Shown here in pieces: positions 44,063-55,091 of a DNA stretch of 64,000 bases (its first letter is position 1; each line of letters begins with the position of its first letter). The stretch is taken from NCBI GenBank assembly GCA_030374765.1, contig JARGXX010000138.1, forward strand, positions 682,001 to 746,000, given 5' to 3'. The DNA is from Agarophyton chilense. Lineage: Eukaryota; Rhodophyta; Florideophyceae; Gracilariales; Gracilariaceae. The translations under genes and the position numbers were made by a program. The notes beneath the pieces were generated by a model. The model did no database searches and was not told where the DNA came from. It worked only from the letters and a program-made list of their open reading frames with translations.

Positions 44063-44470
44063 AATGGCTGCAAGCAATGGTCGATATTAGACTGTTGTAC
44101 AAAGCCTGGCTGAGAAAACAGTTTGAGCCGATGATGGGCTACCACATAAATATTTTGGAGTGTCAGCGCATTTTACATCTATTTCGGAGCTGTACAAAAG
44201 AGCAAGTAAGTTCTGTTTGTGAAAGTTCGCTACCGTTTGCAGTTGAAACAAATGATCCCAAGAAGCCCATTTTGGAATTCAATGACGCAACTAGTATTTT
44301 ATATGTGGATTTGAAAGCATCTGACTATAAGTACGCTCGTGTATAAAACATTTTACAAATTCAAGTGGATTGAAAGTAGTCCGATTATTGTGTTCATTTT
44401 ATTCTTTACTGGTTTAGCTTTTGGTAGTCTCTTTAAATAAAGAGCTGTTGCTGTGAGTGGCTTTCGTAAG

Positions 44471-46990
44471 AGTTGCTAGTTTGAAGATGTAACAAGCATT
44501 TTAAAAACATTGAATTCGATGACTGAACCTTTTTCTTGTACATAAGCGCCGTCACTTGACATGAAGATTTTTCGGCCTCCCCGGACGCCAAACACGGGAA
44601 CTATCTACTGTCAAGGTTTCTCTTGGTCCCGTAAGCGTACAGTGTTCCATATTTGCTGGCACACACGTTTGTGGAGTACCAGGACGGTCTGCACTCTGTA
44701 TTTCAAGGCTGGTGTCGAACGCCATAATAGCGCATTAGCAAAAATACTCTAGTTATTAATTGTTTTGGTTAATGTGCTGCTTGAGGCGCCGTCAGCAACG
44801 TTTAGAGTAACCTATAAGCATACAGTAGTACGTATCTAGTATTGATGCGCTTCAGCTCTATTTTTGAGATTCTGGATCTCTCAAAAAGGGCTCTGATGTC
44901 TTCGAGTTCTTTTTCGAACGAGTTCAAGCAACAATCGACACATTTAAACATTATTTTTTTGGGCTTAACCTTTCAAATTTATCAAAAGGTGAGGCATTTG
45001 CCACCTTGGGTCCAGTGAAGACATCACCGCTGGCAGAATAACCTTACCGGTTGTGAAATTATTTCAGGCATTTGACGCAGTACATGGATAATTTAAGGCG
45101 TCAGCTGCTAAGCTAAGCACTACCTGTGGTCCCGCTGTACCAGTTGAAGAAACCACGTTGTGTAACGATGATAGTCTGTTCGTACAAAAGGTACTGGGTC
45201 TTCCTAGAAAGCTCTCACAATTAAAAAGCTTTAATGGTCAGGAAGACTCGGTGAAGATTTCTAATCTAGTACTGAACGAGAAATCGTTGCAAGAGCTGCC
45301 GCCTAACGTTTCCGACAGAAGGCCAGTTTCGGTTATAGAGTGGAAACAAATTCTTTTGTTATAACCTCTCCCCGGGAAGCTTTGTAGGGAATATACACGC
45401 CTTTTTCTGGATAACGCAGATATGGGAAGGCCAAAAAACCGTTACACACATCCGGAGTGTCTGAACGAAACTCAAGGTGCCCGACCTCTATTGACTATTG
45501 ACATAAGTCTTTGCTTGCGTTTGTTCAAGCAGATCAACAAAAAGAAGTTTCTATCGAATATTAACCTCTCATTACATCCATCTGGGCCATTCAGTAACGC
45601 AAAAGGCTTATTACCGCCGAAGTTTACTGTAAAGTCTGGCCCACAGCGTAACATCCAGAAATGGCTGCAACTTTTCCAGGTTTCAAAAAATACTCTTTCA
45701 AAGGAAAGACTAAATTAAGTATAGGTTCATAACTAATACAATGTCCCCTTTACAGAGACACATTTTTTGGTATGAGTGAAGCTTGTGCCCTCCGTTACTG
45801 AATCAAGTTGCTCTACAAGGGCGAGGTCTACTATTTGGCGTATTCTTGCGATGGTTGAGCGTATGTTAGTGAATGTATGCACATTTGTTCTATCAATGCA
45901 GCAAACTGGTGTGATTCGACAAAACTGTTGGCGGGAAGGGGGTTTCGGGAGGGTGTCTATGCACGGATGGGGATCGGTCGGAGATGAATGTGCTGGCTCT
46001 AAGGTGGGGCCATGAAAGAGATCGTGTGAACAGTGGGGTGTGCACCAAAGATGGTTTGAGTGGACTGGAGATGGGGAGCAAAAGTGGTTGACGGAGTGGG
46101 ATTGGGTTGGAATATTGTCGAAATGGACAGGGTCTGGCTTTTAGAAGGCGGAAAAACGTCGAGGTACATCTGAATGGCTTGAAGACGAAAGACAATCAGT
46201 TCCATGCTTCGTTTCTGCCGTTCGATGAAGACAATGAGTGCCTCGGCATTCGATAATTTGTGGTCCAGAACAGAACTGGGTTAAGTGCTGGTGTCTTGAG
46301 TAAGCTAAGCAGAGGATGTTGCAGTAGCCGGAACAGATTTGGACATGGTGGGCGGAGGTGGAGGTGACGCAGAAGAAGTTTGACGTGCCAGTGAAAGGCG
46401 ACGGGTGATTGAGCGGGTGGCGGTTACGGAGGGGGTTGGGTAAACGGAGGCTGGATCGATCTGTTTAGTTGGCCAACCCACGAGTTCAATGAATGCAGAT
46501 GATGACTGTTGCAATGAGCTAGATGAAGAAGACGGCGCAGGGAGATTGACGCGTCGCCATAGCGTCGACTCGCAGGTTATAGACATCGTAGGAATTTGTT
46601 TCGGCGTAAAAAGGTACTGGTCCAAGCGGAGAGGAACGTAGGATAGAGGCTCCCAATTACAATGATGCGTGAAGGGTGTAGTGTAAATGCAGGCAAATGC
46701 GCTGATTCTTGAAGAAGGAAGCTTGCTTTGTCCTTCGGATTGTTCGGGTCGCGCTTGCCGTCCGAGATGGACGGCAAGGCGAGTCGGGGTCTCTACTTGT
46801 AGTCTGGACTCTAGTCTAACTCAGTCGCGGGTGAGGCTGGTTGAAAAGCTGGTATGTAGCTTGCAATCCGTAAACCCTGATCCAGGACTAAACGGAAACT
46901 AAGTAGGGCAGATTCAAGCTTTGTGTGAGATATCTATCTTGAAATGGTTAAGTACCCGGCGCTCTGCTCTCTATTACCTATCGCTACACT
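44471..46990. other. No gene firmly recognised
   Basis: Short plus-strand frames (44561-44752, 45158-45364, 45422-45718) show no known motif. From about 45780 to 46800 the plus strand becomes G/T-rich and the minus strand carries a Ser/Pro-rich frame (46625-46305) followed by a helical segment (NAEALIVFIERQKRSMELIV) and two stops; this resembles the composition of the copia-2 and second-transposon-gene regions but has no domain. It may be another decayed element. Confidence 0.35.
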
Positions 46991-47723
46991 TTCGGCTTCC
47001 TCGTGCAAACAGTGAAGAGATATGCCATTGAACATGGAACACATGGCTGTGGATTCGAAGCGACGTGTGAGCGGAAGGTCTGGCTGAACCAAGAAATGTC
47101 TTGTTGTAATACGTGTTTGACACAGAGAAGGCTGACAGCGTTGAGCCTTCTCTACTTTGCAAGTACGCGATAACATACAAGACGAATTGATAACAGAAAT
47201 CAAATATGTGGAGGTTGCTGCGCTTTGCTGAAAGAAGCGGGCAGACGCACGTGCGGTGGGAATGCTCTTGTTGATTGGTGCTGAGAGGGGCGAGGAGGGT
47301 TTCCGTGCACGTACCGTACCGCAGCAGAGAGAGGCGCGAAGAGTGGCTCATGTTGATATCCGCGTTGTGCTGCTTTCGTCCACCGGAGTGGTGGCGAGTG
47401 GTACGGCGTGGCGCGCGCGTGGCGCCATCTCGCGGGGAGAAGACCACACTGTGAACATTTCGGGCCGGGGCGGTATGGCGCGCACAAGTATGATCGCGCG
47501 GCACTGCATCGCCGTACGTTTGGCGCTAGCGCCTTCTTGACGGCCGCAGGTGGCGCCATCCCGGGAGGTGCGTGTCACTCTGCGCGTGCCGCACGAGCCG
47601 CCGACGTCATCGCATATCGCGAGCTCCAGTCAATGCGAATCCTCGCGTCGTGGTAGTTTGCGAGGCGTGCTGCCAATGCAAGTGCTCCGTCTTCTTTGAG
47701 CGACAAAGTCGCGACCCGATGCG

Positions 47724-47731
47724 CATAAAAG
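47724..47731 (+). promoter_or_regulatory. TATA-like box of carbonic anhydrase copy 1
   Basis: CATAAAAG lies 116 bases upstream of the ATG in CpG-rich DNA. The same sequence is present in the second copy at 50588-50595. Assigned by sequence and position only. Confidence 0.4.
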
Positions 47732-47846
47732 CTTGGCGTCATGACCGTGCTGCCCCCAATCGTCCCAGCCTCATTCGGCAAACCGTACATCGATCCCCAA
47801 GATCTAGACACTGTATCTTCACCACTCACAGCATTCGTTTCCTGCC

Positions 47847-48704
47847 ATGGTTCGCCTCATTTCTTCCGTTGTCGTGTTCCTGACCACTGTGTCGCTCTGC
47901 ACCGCGGCCTCGCTGCCAGATTCTCTGCTGTCCGCACTCTTCCCAGGTGGTTCGCCGCCGGGGTACTCGTACGACCCATCGGCGGGGGACGGGCCGTCCA
48001 ACTGGGGATCAATCGACCCGCAGTACAGCACATGCACCAACGGCATCTCACAGAGCCCCATCAACATCCCATGCCCGGGGGGGAATCCCCAGATACTGCC
48101 AAGTGACCCGGCCGTGTCGACGGCCACTTCTCTGCTCAAGTATGGTGCGGGTAGCCTCAACTTTGAGCTGGCTTGTCCTTTGGCAGGCACGTGCGGCACC
48201 ACCGACTACAACGGGGCGACATACGACCTGATCAATGTGCACTTCCACTCTCCAAGTGAGCACGAGGAGAACGGAGTGAGCTACCCGCTGGAAGCGCATT
48301 TGGTGCACCAGTCATCGAGCGGAGCGCTACTGGTGGTTGGCGTGCTGTTCTCGGAGGGAGGTTCGGACAGCTGCGTCACGATGGCGCCGGACGCCAACGG
48401 ATCTAACGCTGAGCTTGCATCCATTCTGTCCCAGATTGAGAATGGGCTTTTGCCCACGGTCAGTGTGAACACTGGCTCCTTCGTGCAATCGGGATCGTCG
48501 TTCATATCGTACGGGGGCTCGTTGACGACGCCGCCGTGCTCAGAGGGCGTGACGTGGTTCGTGTCGGACAAAAGGCAAACCATCTCTTCGTCTGATGTGA
48601 ACCGGTATCGCAACCTGGTCAACGGCAACTTGTACGGCAACGCGCGCCCAGTGCAGCCCCTGAACGGTCGCCCCGTGCTGTACGGCTTCGGAGTGACACA
48701 ATGA
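47847..48704 (+). CDS. Secreted alpha-carbonic anhydrase, copy 1
   Basis: Intact, intronless 285-codon gene starting in CTGCCATGGT. Residues 1-21 are a signal peptide (RLISSVVVFLTTVSLCTA). Alpha-class landmarks follow: SNWGSID (51-57), NGISQSPINIP (65-75), VHFHSPSEH with zinc ligands H132 and H134 and the gate Glu at 138, EAHLVH with third zinc ligand H151, and GGSLTTPPCSEGVTWFV with the active-site Thr at 227. C63 and C231 are positioned for the usual disulfide. The enzyme interconverts CO2 and bicarbonate; with the signal peptide it probably acts in the periplasm, cell wall or another secretory compartment, where in algae it can support carbon supply. All catalytic residues are present. It faces an identical copy. 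Confidence 0.95.
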   Translation: MVRLISSVVVFLTTVSLCTAASLPDSLLSALFPGGSPPGYSYDPSAGDGPSNWGSIDPQYSTCTNGISQSPINIPCPGGNPQILPSDPAVSTATSLLKYGAGSLNFELACPLAGTCGTTDYNGATYDLINVHFHSPSEHEENGVSYPLEAHLVHQSSSGALLVVGVLFSEGGSDSCVTMAPDANGSNAELASILSQIENGLLPTVSVNTGSFVQSGSSFISYGGSLTTPPCSEGVTWFVSDKRQTISSSDVNRYRNLVNGNLYGNARPVQPLNGRPVLYGFGVTQ

Positions 48705-48779
48705 CTAGGGGCATTGCAACAGAACGCGAGCCCTCTTTATCTAATTGTAAACCGAACCTATCATCATGAAAACTCTCTG

Positions 48780-49539
48780 GATTTGTTCGCTGTAGTACCT
48801 CTTTGTTTCTGCGACGTCGACCCGTGCGCCTGAATGCTTCTTTTCCACGACATTAGGTTTACCTTCGGGTGCGCCGTAGTTTTCATATTCACTGCTGCCA
48901 CCCTGTAGTGAAACGGGAAAAAGAATAACAGCGCCGGGGTTTAAACCTTCGATTTCATGCTAACAGAAAAAGCAAACCAAAGCAATTTCCATGGAGCTTT
49001 GGTCGCTCACGTTGTAGGAAACCAACCTACACCGCCGGAGCTACTATCGTGACTCTTTCTGACCGTCATCTACAGTTGACAGCACTACGCGTCCCTTCAG
49101 CGCTCGTGGCTGCAACTCAATTTACGTCTGCGTGCTTTCAGAAGGGAGTGCTAGTCCCCATCAGGAGGACTGTGCCGGAAGGACGCGCACAGGCGCGGCA
49201 CAGAGCTCGCCACCTCTCCATGCAGATGGTGACGGTGCCAAGGGAACAATGGAGGGCTTTGCTGCCACAGCCAGCCCACGTCCTGACAGGCTGGCATCAG
49301 TTGTTGTACGTAGTCTTCCCCCGCAAGACTGTCTCATTCAGTTGTGACGTTTTCAAGATCGAGACCACTTCATAAGCCATGCGCACAGCGTTTGCACGGT
49401 AATGACTGTCAGCCCTTGCGCGAGGGTTGGGTCGTCGCTGATATTCATCACCTGGGGCATGTGCGCAGTTTTCCGCATATGTGTCATATAGCGATGAAAT
49501 AGCGATGAACAAGATTTGTGTAGTAGATGTAACAAGACT
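48780..49539. other. Spacer of the carbonic anhydrase inverted repeat
   Basis: About 760 unique bases between the convergent genes. An open frame at 49049-49375 has no recognisable motif and I do not support it. Both genes' 3' untranslated regions and poly(A) sites should lie at its edges. Confidence 0.5.
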
Positions 49540-49614
49540 CAGAGAATTTTCATGATGATAAGTTCGGTTTACTATTAGATAAAGAGGGCTCGCGTTCTGT
49601 TGCAGTGCCCCTAG

Positions 49615-50472
49615 TCATTGTGTCACTCCGAAGCCGTACAGCACGGGGCGACCGTTCAGGGGCTGCACTGGGCGCGCGTTGCCGTACAAGTTGCCGTTGA
49701 CCAGGTTGCGATACCGGTTCACATCAGACGAAGAGATGGTTTGCCTTTTGTCCGACACGAACCACGTCACGCCCTCTGAGCACGGCGGCGTCGTCAACGA
49801 GCCCCCGTACGATATGAACGACGATCCCGATTGCACGAAGGAGCCAGTGTTCACACTGACCGTGGGCAAAAGCCCATTCTCAATCTGGGACAGAATGGAT
49901 GCAAGCTCAGCGTTAGATCCGTTGGCGTCCGGCGCCATCGTGACGCAGCTGTCCGAACCTCCCTCCGAGAACAGCACGCCAACCACCAGTAGCGCTCCGC
50001 TCGATGACTGGTGCACCAAATGCGCTTCCAGCGGGTAGCTCACTCCGTTCTCCTCGTGCTCACTTGGAGAGTGGAAGTGCACATTGATCAGGTCGTATGT
50101 CGCCCCGTTGTAGTCGGTGGTGCCGCACGTGCCTGCCAAAGGACAAGCCAGCTCAAAGTTGAGGCTACCCGCACCATACTTGAGCAGAGAAGTGGCCGTC
50201 GACACGGCCGGGTCACTTGGCAGTATCTGGGGATTCCCCCCCGGGCATGGGATGTTGATGGGGCTCTGTGAGATGCCGTTGGTGCATGTGCTGTACTGCG
50301 GGTCGATTGATCCCCAGTTGGACGGCCCGTCCCCCGCCGATGGGTCGTACGAGTACCCCGGCGGCGAACCACCTGGGAAGAGTGCGGACAGCAGAGAATC
50401 TGGCAGCGAGGCCGCGGTGCAGAGCGACACAGTGGTCAGGAACACGACAACGGAAGAAATGAGGCGAACCAT
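49615..50472 (-). CDS. Secreted alpha-carbonic anhydrase, copy 2
   Basis: Encodes exactly the same 285 residues as the plus-strand gene at 47847 and, as far as I can compare, with the same codons. ATG at 50472, stop at 49615. Signal peptide, three zinc-ligand histidines and the active-site Thr are all retained. The two genes converge, 910 bases apart stop to stop, so long read-through transcripts would be complementary. Since the core promoter and over 700 upstream bases are identical too, both copies should be expressed alike, doubling dosage. Confidence 0.95.
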   Translation of the reverse strand: MVRLISSVVVFLTTVSLCTAASLPDSLLSALFPGGSPPGYSYDPSAGDGPSNWGSIDPQYSTCTNGISQSPINIPCPGGNPQILPSDPAVSTATSLLKYGAGSLNFELACPLAGTCGTTDYNGATYDLINVHFHSPSEHEENGVSYPLEAHLVHQSSSGALLVVGVLFSEGGSDSCVTMAPDANGSNAELASILSQIENGLLPTVSVNTGSFVQSGSSFISYGGSLTTPPCSEGVTWFVSDKRQTISSSDVNRYRNLVNGNLYGNARPVQPLNGRPVLYGFGVTQ

Positions 50473-50587
50473 GGCAGGAAACGAATGCTGTGAGTGGTGA
50501 AGATACAGTGTCTAGATCTTGGGGATCGATGTACGGTTTGCCGAATGAGGCTGGGACGATTGGGGGCAGCACGGTCATGACGCCAAG

Positions 50588-50595
50588 CTTTTATG
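50588..50595 (-). promoter_or_regulatory. TATA-like box of carbonic anhydrase copy 2
   Basis: Mirror copy of the CATAAAAG box of copy 1, 116 bases upstream of the ATG at 50472. Confidence 0.4.
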
Positions 50596-51328
50596 CGCAT
50601 CGGGTCGCGACTTTGTCGCTCAAAGAAGACGGAGCACTTGCATTGGCAGCACGCCTCGCAAACTACCACGACGCGAGGATTCGCATTGACTGGAGCTCGC
50701 GATATGCGATGACGTCGGCGGCTCGTGCGGCACGCGCAGAGTGACACGCACCTCCCGGGATGGCGCCACCTGCGGCCGTCAAGAAGGCGCTAGCGCCAAA
50801 CGTACGGCGATGCAGTGCCGCGCGATCATACTTGTGCGCGCCATACCGCCCCGGCCCGAAATGTTCACAGTGTGGTCTTCTCCCCGCGAGATGGCGCCAC
50901 GCGCGCGCCACGCCGTACCACTCGCCACCACTCCGGTGGACGAAAGCAGCACAACGCGGATATCAACATGAGCCACTCTTCGCGCCTCTCTCTGCTGCGG
51001 TACGGTACGTGCACGGAAACCCTCCTCGCCCCTCTCAGCACCAATCAACAAGAGCATTCCCACCGCACGTGCGTCTGCCCGCTTCTTTCAGCAAAGCGCA
51101 GCAACCTCCACATATTTGATTTCTGTTATCAATTCGTCTTGTATGTTATCGCGTACTTGCAAAGTAGAGAAGGCTCAACGCTGTCAGACTTCTCTGTGTC
51201 AGACACGTATTACAACAAGATATTTCTTGGTTCAGCCAGACCTTCCGCTCACAAGTCGCTTCGAATCCACAGCCATGTGTTCCATGTTCAATGGCATGTC
51301 TCTCCACCGTTTCCACGAGGAAGCCGGT

Positions 51329-54300
51329 AACATAGTTTCACACCCTCTTCTGCATTGGAATCACACTCGTTCAATACAAATGCATATTTGAAGAACTGTT
51401 GTCTAAGAGGTGAATGAGAGAAAACATGCATGTAGTTTTCGGGAGCGTGTATCGAAGAGCGCTTTTGTATTATGTTTGTACTTGTCGGCTATGTTTCACA
51501 TGGTACCGATCTCATCGTAGAAGACTCATCTCATCGTACAAAACAGAAAAAGAATTGAGACCGTAAAGGGGGGAGTGGGGGGGGGGGGGGGGGGGTGCGC
51601 TAATTCGCACATCGTAGACCTCGAACAGGCACCAAAAGGTTGCCCCCATCCTCCCTGTGGATCAATTTGATCCATGTGCCTTTATTACTGTTCCAGGTTC
51701 TAATTAGTGTTCGTCAAATTAGAACTGAAGTTAGTACGCAACTGAGCCCTGAACACGGCACACTTCATCAATTGCTCTACTCTCAATTGTTACAGGGGGT
51801 CCACCAATACTTGGACTCGACACCAACACTTGAACTTCCAATTTATATCGAAAATGAATCGTTTTGAGGTTTTCAGCAAGTGGATTTCGGTTTTTGGTTT
51901 CAATTATTTCTTCAAAACGGGCGGATGAATTTAAAACCAATTCTTTCTAATGGACTCAGCGCATTTCGGCAAAGTCAAGTGCGGGACCATGCACTTGGAT
52001 GCAAATATCTGTTGCTGTCTTTCGAAAGGCGAGGTTTTCTAGCAACTAGGGTCTACTCGACAGTAACCTCATATGAGGCTAATTATTATTGTCCCATAAG
52101 TTTCGTAAAGCTTTTCACTTTTTCCAAAATTTTAGATTTTTCAATTTCTTCCAGCTCTCTCTTAGATGGCAGAGCAGAATTTTAGCTTCATTTCTGCCAA
52201 CAACACCTTCCCTTGTTGACCTTTGCGGTAACGTACACAGGTTTTGGGGAAAATGGCACCGTCAGCAGATACTAGACTCATCGTTGGTACCGCGGTTCAC
52301 AGTCGTGCTTTCTTCGTCACAACCACTACAAACTGCAAACGTTTATTCAGTTTAGTTTGGAAATCTAAAACTGTCCAATAAAAACCGCCACAAACGTCGA
52401 AAGTAAACCTGTCAATGATCGAAATATCATTTTTATCACTACTAATTTGACTTTACTAAACCTTGAAAAGAGGTGTACTTTAAATATTCCCAGTGTGGAA
52501 ATACGCAAAGAAGAATGAAGTGTCACGCAACAATTTACATTCATGCAACAATTTACATTACCAAACCCCGTCATAGAACCATGCAGCGCTTTTAAACTCC
52601 TCCAACATCCAAACCAAGTTTAGATGCAGCTCAGTATCAAAATAATATCTATACGGCTCCAATTGCAACTGTTCAATCGATTGTAGTTCAAGAACGCTAA
52701 TAGAACACGAAAAATTTGTTACGATTTTTAGTAGCTTCATACGATTGAATCGATGAGAAAATATTGGCCTAACCGGAGTCTTTATTTCGCACGTTCATTT
52801 GCATTAAAAGTGTCAGAACTGGTCTTCTTCATATGTATCTTTCCAATGAGTCATCTAAATCTATGTTACAAAAGAGAAACAGAAGAGTATAAAGTCAATC
52901 TTTTCGGACTGCATCCGGTGGGACAGCAATTTGCGTTTCTTTGGAGTTCTAATTATTTTGACTTGTTTTGAGTTCTCGGATCGCAAGGATATGTGGAATT
53001 CAAATCCAATGTCTCGTTATATTCTAAACCCTTCCATTAATAAAGCAATGTCTTTGAAAACTTGTGCATGTTGACGCATATGTCTATTTTGATGTACTTT
53101 GTTTAGTGGTCGTTTAATTGGATGAATATATTTGAATCAACTGTACTTGAATGGTTCGTAGATATGTTTATTGTTCTACATAAGTCACGTTGTTGTCTGT
53201 TTGTTAAAGTCACCCATCACCGTTTTGGTAGTGTTACAATCTGATACAGCTACCACTGCTAATCTGCTAGATACTGAAAAAGGCTCCCCCTTTATATTTT
53301 TAGACGAAGAAATTTCCAGATGAACTGTTTTACAATGCCGACAGATATGAAACACATAAAAAGAACTCCAAAATCTTCTTCTCACGAAGGGAATCCAGTA
53401 CGACAGTCCTTCCGAAAATGTAAAGATTGCGTGGTCTGTAATGCTCAGATCAGTCTCTTAAAACTAGAACAGAAAAATGAGGCAACTGAGCTGTCCGTAA
53501 AACGGTGTTAATAAAAGGGGGTAGGACAAACAACACTCGACGGTGCTACAAGCAATACTTTTACTACGCGGCGGTAGTGGTCGGCTACCATCTTTCTTTT
53601 CGCTGCGGTGCTTGCAGACCATACGACTTAAATAGACTGTAGATCGCCGATAGCCAGGCATATCTAACTATGACAACATCTGTGAAACGCTACAGAACAG
53701 ATCTATCCGGCGTGTAGGCTATTCGGGTTGCATTCGATCATTATCAATACAGTATATTGTATTATTGAATATGCATTATCGATACAGTATATTATACCAT
53801 AAAAGATGCGCTTCGGTTTTCGAAACCTTCCACACGTGACCTTACACAGTGTTTATATGTTCTCTGAAAAGATTATGTGTCTAAGGTTTGGAGAAACAAG
53901 ATGATTCCGGAGCGAGCCAGGAGTGGCTATAGACCACCCTGAGAGAGAATGGGATAAAAAGAAAAGGGAAGATGTCGATAAGAATAGAAAAATACGTCAA
54001 AGCCGGGAAAAATACTAATAAAAGGGTTTTAGTATGAACAATATCAATATTACGCCTCTTAAGATGTGTAAGCTCGAAGAAACAGTTCTAAGCAATGCTA
54101 TATTTTTTTAAGAAAGTTTAGAATACTTCTCGAAGTCAACAAGGTTTAAAGCCAAAGTTTTAGTTGACAGAGCTTGGATCAGTGCGGAGACGAATCCGAA
54201 ATTGCTCCAAGTACTTTTAATGGCTACCTATAAATATTATGGTTAAATATTTATATTCATATTACCGTTACAAATTGTATTAACTCTGTCGTGAAGCACG

Positions 54301-55091
54301 TCTCCAAGCCATCTCAGCGATATCCGAGACTACTCATTCCCTTACTACGAGACCAAATATTTCGTAATGTAATCCAATACCAAGAATTCTCTCAAAAAAA
54401 GTTTCAATATTGCAAAAAATTGTTATGTGAGCCATAATACCGTATAGAGTCGGTAAAAAATCCCCATACGACAACAGAAATGTCAAGTATTCCTGTGGCT
54501 ATTAAAAAGCACCTACACTAAAGAACAGAACAACGAGACTTTTTTGAAAAGCGGTGAGGTGTGAATTTACCAGGGCCATGTGTAGTACCGTTCAAAAAGA
54601 GTTGTACACCCACGCCAGCGGTTGATACCTGAACTAGACAATAAAAAGAGAAAGCGACTGAATAGATTCTACTTATCGGGGAAAGGGTCAAAATTGATGT
54701 CACGATAGTAGGTTCTACTTCATTAACTAATATTAGTAAATTATAATGGTGCATGCTGCACGAAGAGACGCGGAAAATATAGCATATTTTTTCACTCATT
54801 CTATATACGATTACAAACCGATAGATATTTCCTTCTTGGAAAATATATATTTCTCACTTCTGATTAACATTACATGCTCTGCAGAACAGTTAAGATGCTG
54901 GAAACCTTTTGTTTTCTACGCTTCCATTGTAAAATAAACCAGGTTTTGATTGTAATGTCTTGCAGCTTTTACCGTGACATTGAAAGTTGCGTCACATTAG
55001 CGACAGCAAAAAGCAAACAGAAAAAAAAGAATTGTTATGCTGAAACCGATGACTTTGTACCATAAACTGTTTCAGCCTTCTATGGATTCTC
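51329..55091. other. AT-rich region, no gene recognised
   Basis: No frame here shows a domain. Local oddities are a 19-base G run at 51577-51595, a tandem ATTCATGCAACAATTTAC-type duplication near 52525-52560, and a repeated CATTATCAATACAGTATATT block with internal dyads at about 53738-53800. Short frames at 53320-53511 (with a KCKDCVVC motif) and 54746-55065 are not supported. Confidence 0.4.

Larger units (their letters stand above)
42315..44346 (+). pseudogene. Family X protein, copy 1 (broken and interrupted)
   Basis: Same coding region as in copy 2: FELSTFRIRYGKIRVEKPEN, frameshift near 42530, DVDWEIDESGNNENEGIGIP, NITSPIPNAGNSFDITVEW, then the LTR insertion, then LQAMVDIRLLYKAWLRKQFE and ILYVDLKASDYKYARV to a stop at 44344. 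Here the frame after the insertion is open through KEQVSSVCESSLPF where copy 2 has a stop. I do not recognise the protein. The two copies together show a conserved product that was once under selection, perhaps a transposon protein. Confidence 0.45.
41336..44470 (+). repeat. Repeat family X, copy 1 (interrupted)
   Basis: From about 41336 the sequence matches 55671 onward over 2 kb, first in a non-coding AT-rich part and then in a coding part. Compared with copy 2 it lacks about 460 bases near 42309 and carries an insertion at 42782-44062 (solo LTR-A, itself interrupted). The match resumes at 44068 (CTGCAAGCAATGGT) and continues to about 44460. Termini and transposase were not identified, so the kind of element is unknown. 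Confidence 0.7.
46991..48779 (+). repeat. Left arm of the carbonic anhydrase inverted repeat
   Basis: Position i in this arm pairs with 98319-i in the right arm with no insertion or deletion that I can see. From 47132 to 48713 (about 1.58 kb, including upstream region and the whole gene) I find no difference. Towards the outer edge (46991-47131) about eight differences appear and towards the inner edge (48714-48779) four or more, after which similarity fades. Confidence 0.9.
49540..51328 (-). repeat. Right arm of the carbonic anhydrase inverted repeat
   Basis: Reverse complement of 46991-48779. The outer end stops at the CGAGGAAGCCGG region, beyond which the two flanks are unrelated. No terminal inverted signature or target duplication of a transposon was found at the arm ends. 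Confidence 0.9.

Noticed and set aside
47200-48640. Several open frames of 80-130 codons on the strand opposite and in other phases of the carbonic anhydrase genes, mirrored at 49679-51119
   Set aside because: They recur in both arms only because the arms are identical. They have no motifs and overlap a strongly supported enzyme gene or its CpG-rich upstream region, where chance open frames are common.
49049-49375. 108-codon frame in the spacer of the carbonic anhydrase repeat
   Set aside because: No motif, no homologous second copy, and the length is within chance for this GC content.
46991-51328. The inverted repeat as a transposon with long terminal inverted repeats
   Set aside because: The arms contain a complete host-type enzyme gene each, the spacer has no transposase, and neither a target duplication nor a conserved terminal signature is seen at the arm ends.
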